64,000 bases of DNA from Chloroflexota bacterium (GTDB lineage: Bacteria > Chloroflexota > Dehalococcoidia > Lucifugimonadales > UBA3495): assembly GCA_028875055.1 (NCBI GenBank), contig JAPPGG010000006.1:1-64000 (forward strand), in the 5' to 3' direction. The notes beneath the pieces were generated by a model that saw nothing but the letters and a program-made list of their open reading frames with translations, was not told where the DNA came from and searched no databases. This document shows, piece after piece, positions 25,730 through 33,800 of the stretch; position 1 is the first letter of the stretch; every line of letters starts with the position of its first letter. Made by a program: the position numbers and the translations under genes.

Positions 25730-26536
25730 ATGCACTCGATGGAGTTCCCCATGCGCATATCTATAGTAACGTCAGTCAAAGATGATCCACGTGTAGGACG
25801 CGCCTTGTGCTCCGTTGTCAACCAAGTCCACCAACATGACCTGGAGATCGTGGTAATCAACGCGGGTTCGGATAAGAGGACATCGGAGATTTTGGACAGG
25901 TATCAGAGCCACATCACCTGCCGCGTCAACGAACCCGACAATGGCATCTACGACGGCATGAACAAAGGAATCAGCCTTTGCACTGGCGATGTGGTAGGGA
26001 TCTTGAATGCGGATGACCGGTACGCCGACGCCTATGTGCTCCAACGTGTGGCTAAGCAGTTCGAAGATCCCGATGTAGGCGTTTGCTACGGAGACGTCGT
26101 GATGGTGGACTGTCGGGACAGGGTGGTCCGATACTGCAAAGCAGGCGAATCCTCCAAAGGAAAGTGGCGCACTGGTTGGATGCCTCAACATCCAGGATTC
26201 TTTGTACGGCGCAGCCTGTACGAGCGTTGGGGGGATTTCGACACAGGACTGAAATTGGCAGCGGACTATGAGTTGATGATAAGGTACATATACGTTAATG
26301 ATACGAAAACGGCGCATATAGAGGATGTGCTGGTCCTCATGGCCACTCGGGGTGCATCCCACAAGAACCTGTGGGCCCAAATGAGATCCGCGCAAGAAAT
26401 GTGCGTTGCTTGGCGCCGAAACAAAAAATGCTGGTGGGGTCCAATTGCGACTTTTCTGAGATGCATTAGAGTAGGGGGCCAATTTTTGTCGAATATGTTT
26501 CGAGGTTCTGGTCGGCATTACGAAAAAAATCGCTGA
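25730..26536 (+). CDS. Family 2 glycosyltransferase
   Basis: 268 aa. The GT-A core is plain: ISIVTSVKDDPRVGRALCSV at the start, LEIVVINAGSDKRTSEIL, RVNEPDNGIYDGMNKGI and GDVVGILNADDRYADAY, where the DD is the nucleotide-sugar/metal motif. The C-terminal part contains WMPQHPGFFVRRSLYERWG and LAADYELMIRY, typical of WcaA-like transferases for surface polysaccharide. No membrane segment is evident. Start options are ATG 25730 (agggac RBS) or ATG 25751 (gatggag). It is isolated from other sugar genes and lies between inverted repeats in lower-GC DNA, so it was probably acquired. Confidence 0.85.
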   Translation: MHSMEFPMRISIVTSVKDDPRVGRALCSVVNQVHQHDLEIVVINAGSDKRTSEILDRYQSHITCRVNEPDNGIYDGMNKGISLCTGDVVGILNADDRYADAYVLQRVAKQFEDPDVGVCYGDVVMVDCRDRVVRYCKAGESSKGKWRTGWMPQHPGFFVRRSLYERWGDFDTGLKLAADYELMIRYIYVNDTKTAHIEDVLVLMATRGASHKNLWAQMRSAQEMCVAWRRNKKCWWGPIATFLRCIRVGGQFLSNMFRGSGRHYEKNR

Positions 26537-26783
26537 CTACCCTCAGTACGTGGAGGAATGCTACTCGATCCGACCGGCGTCCCGTGTCAAGCATTCTTGC
26601 CGGTCTGGCGTCAACCGGGTTTGTCGGTTCATCTCCCGTTCCTGTCCCCGCTGCCGGACAGCGGAGGCATGGAAGCCGGGGACGTCGAACCCGAGGATGA
26701 CACGGTGATGCGCCACACGGCCGATGGCAGCGCCGCTGGGCATAGTCTTTGTCGAGGTGGAATGACGGGCGAATGGCCCTTGC

Positions 26784-27008
26784 CTACCGGCAGTGCAGCG
26801 CCGCCGGAATCCCGTCCCGGCTCCACACCGTAAACGCCCCGGTTACCGGTCCTTCCAGCGCCCGCTCCAGGGTGGCGGTGAGCATGGGCAGAGTACCGGC
26901 GGCGTTTCGGAAGCTCCGCATCCCCTGGGCCGTCTCGCAGACCATCAGCAGCGGCAGGGGGCGGCCCAACGCCGCCAACCGGCGGTAGTGTCCCAGCTTG
27001 AGGTCCAC
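26784..27008 (-). pseudogene. C-terminal fragment resembling replication-relaxation proteins
   Basis: 74-codon frame starting after an in-frame TAG: DLKLGHYRRLAALGRPLPLL, then VCETAQGMRSFRNAAGTLP, ending in VWSRDGIPAALHCR. The pattern (K-x-x-x-Y-x-x-L, then a hydrophobic strand and C-x-T-x-x-R/G-x-R-x-x-R-x-A) resembles the C-terminus of plasmid replication-relaxation/mobilisation proteins. The N-terminal winged-helix part is missing. The GC content is high, unlike its surroundings, suggesting a remnant of a plasmid-like element. Assignment is tentative. Confidence 0.35.
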
Positions 27009-27237
27009 CTAACTGGTCATAATCAAGACCCTCGACTCGGCGGACACAATAACTACGGAAGACTACGCTACTCCTGAATGGTCGATTTGGGCCCATTCAA
27101 GCCAGATCAAATTCCTAGACATTAACTTGCCTGACAACAGCCCGCCCGATAGAAAATGGTACCTCAGGCAATGGGAGTGAAGAATCGCTGCTTTGCCAGA
27201 CGGCTCTCAACCGGCCTACTTTTGAGGGACAGTTGGA

Positions 27238-27294
27238 TTTGAGTTACGGTAGGTTGAACCGTCTTCGAGATGTGGTTGGGGGCTCCGTGATCCT
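27238..27294 (+). repeat. Inverted repeat, right copy
   Basis: Contains ggtaggttgaaccgtcttcg followed by agatgtggttgggggctc, the partner of the copy at 25175-25227 in opposite orientation. The pair brackets about 2.1 kb with a glycosyltransferase gene and a decayed plasmid gene. No transposase lies between them. Confidence 0.65.
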
Positions 27295-27564
27295 TGCTAG
27301 CACGACCCTTACCAGTAGTTCGAGCCTCGGCGGCAGGCCGAAGGGGCCGGCAAATGACGCCATCTTCGAGATGTGGCAGAGGAGCCTTGGAGTCTTCAGT
27401 ACCTATGGCCTTCAGTGATGACAGCTAACTTGCTTGCCCTACGTTGCTCAGTATCCCCGAACCGATCTGCGAAGAGGTTGCGTATCCCAGGCTTGGTTGC
27501 TATCCTTGGATGGATCCAAGGATGCCGTCCAAGAATGTGGTGCGAGCCTTCAAGGGAGTCCGTA

Positions 27565-27807
27565 ATGAGCAATCGAATACTGCCTACCGGACGGTGCTGG
27601 TGTGGCTGTGGCGAAGATGCAGCCCGGGGTTCCTTCTTCCTTCCTGGCCACGATAAGAAGGCTGAATCAGCAGTCATTCTCGTGGAGTATGGAGGGGTCC
27701 CCGAATTTCTCCAGCAACACGGCTATGGGCCGGGTGGAAAAGAGCCTATGGTCGTGCTGAAGAAGTGGCGCGAGACGACGAAACGATTGCAAGATGGCAA
27801 AAAGTAG
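27565..27807 (+). CDS. Small Cys-rich FLPGHD-motif protein (80 aa)
   Basis: Begins MSNRILPTGRCWCGCGEDAA and continues SFFLPGHDKKAESAV, a small treble-clef-like pattern (CxCGCG plus a conserved GHD) that I have seen in proteins from mobile and defence loci but cannot name. ATG 27565 sits behind cctcaagggagtccgta (good RBS, spacing 6). It is the first small gene of a run leading to the ParB/DruA/DruE operon, with only 10 bp to the next start, so it may belong to that system. Function unknown. Confidence 0.6.
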   Translation: MSNRILPTGRCWCGCGEDAARGSFFLPGHDKKAESAVILVEYGGVPEFLQQHGYGPGGKEPMVVLKKWRETTKRLQDGKK

Positions 27808-27817
27808 GGAGGAAACC

Positions 27818-27925
27818 ATGGTCTCCAAGTGCCTCATAGGACTCACAATACCGAATCCGAATCAACCCCTTCCGTTAGAAGACAGGCAGAAACTGGGAAA
27901 GCCCATTGAGGCAGATGTAAGATGA
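27818..27925 (+). CDS. Short peptide gene coupled to next ORF (35 aa)
   Basis: ATG 27818 is preceded by tagggaggaaacc, an excellent RBS. The peptide reads MVSKCLIGLTIPNPNQPLPL and ends PIEADVR. Its TGA overlaps the ATG of the next frame (ATGA at 27922-27925), a hallmark of translational coupling. Too short to classify; it could be a leader or a genuine small component. Confidence 0.4.
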   Translation: MVSKCLIGLTIPNPNQPLPLEDRQKLGKPIEADVR

Positions 27926-28170
27926 CCGCCTACGCAGGGGACACAGCAGGCCGAGTTGGCCGTGGGTTTTGGCTAGATGGGCAGTACTATTCGTCCATCA
28001 GAGAGTGGTGTTCGACAGTTTATCGCCCTGTATGGCACAAGGGTGATGGCTCGGTTGAAGCCGGTCACATTCATAGCTGTAGCAAAGAGATGGCAAGAGC
28101 ACTATATCGCAGACAAGAAATTGGCGCACCTCAGTTTGATGATGGAGGTCCTCCGCCTTCAGTTACATAG
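27922..28170 (+). CDS. Hypothetical 82-aa protein before parB-like gene
   Basis: Coupled by ATGA to the 35-aa frame. The sequence GRGFWLDGQYYSSIREWCST is plausible protein, but the C-terminus turns Pro-rich and an alternative +1 frame (27977-28207, containing VTFIAVAKRWQEHYIADKK) also looks coding. A frameshift joining the two is possible, giving one protein of roughly 95 residues that ends 26 bp before the ParB-like start. No family is recognised. Confidence 0.4.
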   Translation: MTAYAGDTAGRVGRGFWLDGQYYSSIREWCSTVYRPVWHKGDGSVEAGHIHSCSKEMARALYRRQEIGAPQFDDGGPPPSVT

Positions 28171-28232
28171 GTCGGTAACTATCAAGCACCTGCAGCTTCA
28201 TCCGTGATTCTATACCAAGGAGACCGATTGCC

Positions 28233-29573
28233 TTGCCACACATGACTGCCAATGGCCAGATAAAGCACATCCCTCTGGACGCGTTGAGGCCTGGTCCTTG
28301 GCAACCAAGGAAGGCGTTTAGCGAGGAGGAACTGGCAGAGCTTGCAGATTCGATCAAGTCGTTTGGTGTGTTAACTCCCCTAAGAGTAGTGGCCGATCAG
28401 AAATCCCAATCCTACCTGGTCGTTGCAGGCGAACGCCGCTGGCGTGCGGCTACAGAACTAGGTCTCGCCACTTTGCCCTGCATCGTGATGGATGAGGGTA
28501 TGAACGATGAGCTACTCCACGAATTGGCAATCTTGGACAATCTCCACCGTGCCAACCTTCTTCCTGCTGAAGAGGCACGCGCGGTTGCCTACCTTGATCG
28601 TCTTGGGGTCAAGCAACAGGAGATCGCATCAAGACTTGGGAAGAGCCCTTCGTGGGTAAGTCAACGCTTAGCATTATCTCGGCTCCCTGAAATTGTCCTT
28701 CGCCACCTTGACAACGGAACCGTTACACGTGAGGAGGCTCTCGCACTCACTAAGCTACAGGAATACCCAGATATCATAGAAGAATGTCTAGAACCCGCGG
28801 GTAACCTGTTAAAGGCTAGGTTGGGCGCCCACGTACCAAGTTCTATCGGCCCTCGTGTTCAAGCGGTCATGCGTCTCTTTGAACTTCAACGCCAACAGAA
28901 GGATTGGGCGATTAAGATGAAGGGAGCCGGGCATCACGTCCTTGAACAAGCACCTAAGGACGGTGACCACCGCTACGTCGAACTAGTGCAGGGATCTGAG
29001 ATGGCCCGAGTGCATCAGAACGCAAGACTATCATGCGAAGCTTGGGCCTGGAAAAACTATCGGCCGCAAAGATATTGCAATAATCCCCAAGCATTGCACG
29101 CGGCGATAGTGGAAGCTCCCTCAACCGATCCGTGGGAACGAGCTAGACAAGAGGAAAGCCTAAGGGTCCTCGACCGTGAGGCATCTCGTGATGCGGTAAT
29201 CAAAGCTTGGCTTGCAACAACCCGTGGTTTATCGTCGACAGAACTGGGAATCCTCGCGAGAGAGAGAATAGACGCGATTATCGAGATTGATAGCCGCCTT
29301 CTCGCTAGGATCGGAAGCTGGCTCGGTGCTGAAGGGGACCGACCCAAGCAAGCCGAGATTGCCCAAAGGGAACTTGACACCGCCAGTGAGCGCCGTTTGA
29401 TCCAGATATGGTTTCTCCTTGAGGCGGCTCACTCTATGTCTTATTCCGTCGTTCCCAATTGGCTTGCCCCGTGGCTTCAAGACCTTGGGTTCATCGAACC
29501 GGATCGTTCTGATCGACTGGGAGGGGACAAGTCCAGCGAGAATGGTCTGGGTTCCGATGAAGGTGTGGCTTAG
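28233..29573 (+). CDS. ParB/RepB/Spo0J-like protein heading defence operon (446 aa)
   Basis: The N-terminal ParB/sulfiredoxin domain starts IPLDALRPGPWQPRKAFSEE, continues LADSIKSFGVLTPLRVV and has the nucleotide-binding GERRWRAATELGL; in chromosomal ParB this site binds and hydrolyses CTP. A KorB-like helix-turn-helix follows (LGVKQQEIASRLGKSPSWVS, about residues 127-146). The remaining 270 residues are unlike partition ParB and have no known motif. No parA lies nearby. Instead, the DUF4338 gene starts 18 bp downstream, so it is probably the DNA-loading or regulatory subunit of the system. TTG 28233 was chosen for its RBS (ccaaggaga, spacing about 10); ATG 28242 is the alternative. Confidence 0.85.
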   Translation: MPHMTANGQIKHIPLDALRPGPWQPRKAFSEEELAELADSIKSFGVLTPLRVVADQKSQSYLVVAGERRWRAATELGLATLPCIVMDEGMNDELLHELAILDNLHRANLLPAEEARAVAYLDRLGVKQQEIASRLGKSPSWVSQRLALSRLPEIVLRHLDNGTVTREEALALTKLQEYPDIIEECLEPAGNLLKARLGAHVPSSIGPRVQAVMRLFELQRQQKDWAIKMKGAGHHVLEQAPKDGDHRYVELVQGSEMARVHQNARLSCEAWAWKNYRPQRYCNNPQALHAAIVEAPSTDPWERARQEESLRVLDREASRDAVIKAWLATTRGLSSTELGILARERIDAIIEIDSRLLARIGSWLGAEGDRPKQAEIAQRELDTASERRLIQIWFLLEAAHSMSYSVVPNWLAPWLQDLGFIEPDRSDRLGGDKSSENGLGSDEGVA

Positions 29574-29591
29574 ATCTGGGAGGGGCTCAAC

Positions 29592-30815
29592 GTGCAACGA
29601 TTGACAGAAAAACAGGAGGTCTTGCCAGGTTTTGAGGAGCTGTATTCCTCACAGCCTCCTCAAATGGACATCGATTCGCTAAGGGAGGATATCCTGAAGC
29701 ATGTGGAGGCATTGAGGCTGCCGAGCTGGGCAGGTCTCGGCGATCCCTCTGCCTTAACAAAGGATGGAATCAGGGCAATGCACGGAGCGCAGCGCGGCGA
29801 CATCCAAGCGCGTGAAATGGCTGCCATAGGAGCAAAGGTAGAAGATCTGATGCAGCATTTCGCGAACGGCGAAGACATCCGTCCTGATGCCATTGATCCC
29901 GAGCTAGTTGCGGTTCGGGGTGACGGACTGAATTCCAAACTCTTTAGATTGGCCACGCTATTATGGTCCGTGCCGGTTTCTAAGGGGTACGGGCGGAGGA
30001 TGCGTTATCTGGTTCGCGATAGAAGTAATGGCAAGGTGATCGGAGTGTTCGGTCTTACAGACCCCGTATTCAACCTTCGCGCACGGGACGTTTGGATAGG
30101 TTGGAACGAGCAGCAGAGGCGTGCTGCATTAGTGCATTGCATGGACGCATACGTTGTTGGCGCGGTTCCGCCGTATTCTTATCTCCTGGGAGGAAAGCTC
30201 GTAGCGTCCCTCATAGGCTCAGCCGAGGTGGGTGAGGCTTTTGCAAGGCGATACGCCGCAACCAAAGGCCAGATAAGCAAGAGCCACAAGGCTGCGAGAC
30301 TTGTCTTGGTCACGGTCACATCGGCTCTTGGTCGGTCCTCGCTCTACAATCGGCTCAAGCTGATAGAACAAGGTGTTGAGAATCCGAGGCTACTTGTGGA
30401 ACTCATTCGTGTAGGAGCCACAGTAGGGTTTGGCCACTTCCACTTGTCAGAGAGCCTGTTCACTCAACTCCGTGAAGTTGTGAAAGCAAATGGCCACGAA
30501 TACGCTGACGCCCATCAATATGGTGATGGACCTAATTGGAGGATTCGCCTGTCGAGAGTAGGATTGGCGATGCTTGGTCTGGACCCGGACTTGCTCCGTC
30601 ATGGAATCACAAGGGAGATTTTTGTGATGCCTCTAGCCCTAAACTACAGGGATTTCTTGCTCGGGGAGGCTGAGGAAGCTTATCTCGACCGTCCTACGAT
30701 TCGAGAGATATCCTTGGCGGCACAAAGGCGCTGGATCTTGCCTAGGGCGAATAGGTGTCCAGACTACGCCGCGTTCCGCAAGACCCAGATTCTCGATGAA
30801 CTCCGCAAATACTAG
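29592..30815 (+). CDS. druA: DruA-like DUF4338 protein
   Basis: 407 aa. The DUF4338 (Druantia DruA) signature is clear: RRMRYLVRDRSNGKVIGVFG, LTDPVFNLRARDVWIGWN, MDAYVVGAVPPYSYLLGGKL and SALGRSSLYNRLKL, followed by GFGHFHLSESLF. In Druantia type I, druA accompanies the giant DUF1998 helicase druE; the biochemical role of DruA is unknown. Some DUF4338 proteins also occur alone or near transposases. Here it sits between the ParB-like gene (18 bp) and the DruE-like helicase (20 bp), as an operon member. GTG 29592 follows ctgggaggggctcaac. Assignment to the family is firm; transfer of Druantia function is inference. Confidence 0.85.
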   Translation: MQRLTEKQEVLPGFEELYSSQPPQMDIDSLREDILKHVEALRLPSWAGLGDPSALTKDGIRAMHGAQRGDIQAREMAAIGAKVEDLMQHFANGEDIRPDAIDPELVAVRGDGLNSKLFRLATLLWSVPVSKGYGRRMRYLVRDRSNGKVIGVFGLTDPVFNLRARDVWIGWNEQQRRAALVHCMDAYVVGAVPPYSYLLGGKLVASLIGSAEVGEAFARRYAATKGQISKSHKAARLVLVTVTSALGRSSLYNRLKLIEQGVENPRLLVELIRVGATVGFGHFHLSESLFTQLREVVKANGHEYADAHQYGDGPNWRIRLSRVGLAMLGLDPDLLRHGITREIFVMPLALNYRDFLLGEAEEAYLDRPTIREISLAAQRRWILPRANRCPDYAAFRKTQILDELRKY

Positions 30816-30835
30816 GCATACCTTGGGAGGGCGAA

Positions 30836-33800
30836 ATGCCTGTCTCGCCTTTCGAGAGTTTTCAACAAGCCAAAGAGAGCATCTGTTCCTATCTGGAAAC
30901 GGCCTATAAGATATCCGACCAGGCTGTCTTTGCGGAACGGGCACTTCTGCTACGCGAGGAGGTCCGTCCTCCTCTTACTCCGGCCGTAGCTCAAGAACCC
31001 TTCATTGAGTCGACACCGGCGTTTCCAGGGTCCAGATTCCTTGCAGACTTGGCGAAGGCGGTGCACCAGATGCCTGCCGAGTTGTCCGACTTAGCCTCAT
31101 TCGGGATGCCTGTCCGTCATTTTCCTCTTTACGACCACCAAGCCAAGGCACTTGAGCAGACCTACGGCACAACGCCAAACTTGGTTGTCGCCACGGGCAC
31201 CGGCTCAGGAAAGACCGAGATTTTCTTGTTGAGTGTTCTGGGAGACATACTCCGAGAGGCTTTATCAACTCCATGGGCAGCTCCTGTAAGAACCGCCGAG
31301 GCCGGCACATTCAACTCGACACAGCAACAGTGGCTGCATAGCCGCCGCCACGAACGGCGCCAAGCCGCAGCCCGAGCCATCATCTTGTACCCGATGAACG
31401 CACTGGTCAACGATCAGGTTCAGCGGTTGAGGCGCGTATTGGCCGACCCGGCTGCTGAAACTTGGCAGAAGGCATCGCTCCAAGGGAACCTCATCTACTT
31501 TGGAATGTACACCGGGGACACCGAGCCAACAGGGCACTGGTTACGGCCGGGTCCCCGAAGCAGGTGGGACCGGTATGTCAATGAGGTCACGTCGACTTGG
31601 AATCAGCTTTCTCAGGAACATCGCATGCGTGGAAACTGGCCTCGCATCGATGGTCCTGAAATGCTCTGCCGTTGGGATATGCACAAGGCACCCCCTGACA
31701 TCTTGGTAACGAACTATTCAATGCTGGAGTACATGCTCGCCCGAGCAATTGAGGCACCGATTTTTGAGCTCACTAAGAGGTGGCTGAAGACAACACCAGG
31801 AGCGCGACTGACCCTCATCTTGGACGAGGCCCACACGTACACCGGTGCACGGGGCACCGAGATTGCCTATCTCATCCGACGGCTCAAAGAGCGCCTGGAT
31901 ATTCGACCCGGTGACGGTAAGCTTCGCTGCATAGCTACGAGTGCCAGTCTTCCAATGCATCAGAATGCGCAGCAGGAGATTTCGCAGTTCGTTGCCGACC
32001 TGTTTGGTGAGCCTATCGCCTCGTTCTCTCCGATCATTGCCTCTTCTCCCCCGCCGGTTCCAAGCCACACCCCCTCGCTTCAGGAGTTGGATGCGTTTGC
32101 CACGTTCGGTGAAGCATTCGACCCAGAGTACCCGGAACCAGCGATTGGCGCGCTCCTTAACGCTCTTTCACTCGGTCCCCTCGATTCCAACATCAGTCCT
32201 GAGGTTTCTTTATACCGAGCGGTCAGGCAACAGCCACAGATCATCCGGGCTAGAACGCTTACGACTCGAAACGCTAAGCAACTTGACGCGTTGGCGCACG
32301 AACTCTGGGGGTCGGTCGGTACGTCATCCCAACGGAGGCAGGCTACTACGGGTCTGTTTGCCGCTGGAGCCTATGCTCGGGAGAAAACTGTACAAGACGC
32401 GCCTCCGCTCATATCGAGCCGAGTGCACATGATGTTTCGCGGTATTCCTGGGCTGTGGGCTTGTATGGATCCCAATTGCTCGGAGATACCGCAACCCTTT
32501 GGAGTCCCCGCCGTGCCAAGTCGACCAGTAGGGCGCCTCTACAAAGAGCCCGCTCCGTGGTGCGAGTGTGGAGCAAGAGTTCTAGAGGTCTTTACATGTC
32601 GCGTATGCGGGCTCATGTTCCTCGGAGGCATTCCCGACCAAGCGACCGGCAGCTTGTGGCCGTGGGCCAACGACCTAGAGGGAGGACGTCCTGATCTTAA
32701 CGACTTCGTGCTCTTCGGCGTCGAACCGCCGGGATCTCAAGTAGAGTACAGGTCGATTAGAACAACGCTTCCCATTGCAGCCGGTCACCCGGAGGCTCGG
32801 CTTGGGTACCAGGTCCGCGGAGCGGTGGTCGGAGGCGTTCAAACGCCTTTCCCAAACGAATGCCCTCGGTGTCACAACAGGCGAGGGCGGGGTGCCGAAG
32901 GGCGAGAGATTGTTGAGCCACTACGGACCAAGGGGTCAAAGTCGTTTTCGGTACTAGTCGAGGATGCCTTTCGTTTGCAGCCTCCTACACCTAGCGTAGA
33001 CACAGCAAACAAGGGACGCAAGTCATTGACGTTTAGTGACAGCCGCCAGGACGCGGCAATGTTGGCAGGCGACTTGGAAATAGACCACAACCGTGATCTC
33101 TTCCGGCAGATGGCTTACCGTTTGTTGACAGGTTGTGGTCGATGCTTGGGTTTCGGAACCCTCCAGCCTGGCCCAGGTCCGCTGGTTGGAAATACAGGCG
33201 CACAACCTAGCGGTCCCCAAACTTGCTCCGACTGTGGAGGTTCAGGCTCGCTCCCAGGTCATGCCTCCCCCATACCAGTCGGTGATTTGCGCCAGAGAAT
33301 CCTACACCTTGCCCACAGGGCACGGATCAATCCTACCTTGGATGACCTGCCAGCTTACTTTGCTCAACTCACCCCTTTCTATAACCCCAACGATGGCTCA
33401 GCTCAACAGCACATCAATGCGTCCATAAGAAACGAGATCGCCGCACCCGATTTCGGCCTGGAACCCATGGGACTAGCTGCGTGGCGCGCAACTTTTCCTC
33501 CGCAAGCGGCGGGTGCGCTTCCTGGACTGTCCTCGCAGGAGACTGATGAACTCATCGATGCGGTTATGCGCCTACTTGCGACTGAGGACGTGTTGCTCCC
33601 CCCATCACTTGACCCAAGGGACTGGGGCGAGCTGGTGCCATATTGGGACCGTAGGTTGCTGGTATTGCCACCAAGCGGGGGTAACCACCTAGTTGTATTT
33701 GACCCCAGCCGCCGGACCAAACTCGGTAGGTTTCTCAGGTCGGTGGCTGAAACGCTCGCCAACCGAGGCAGGATTCAGGGGCCCAGCGCAGTCGACCAGT

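Larger units (their letters stand above)
26537..27564. other. Degraded spacer between glycosyltransferase and defence operon
   Basis: About 1 kb holding the replication-relaxation-like fragment, the right copy of the inverted repeat and otherwise no intact gene. The high-GC patch (26580-27000) and the flanking lower-GC sequence suggest successive insertions. The promoter of the operon starting at 27565 should lie between about 27300 and 27550, but no clear -35/-10 pair was fixed. Confidence 0.4.
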
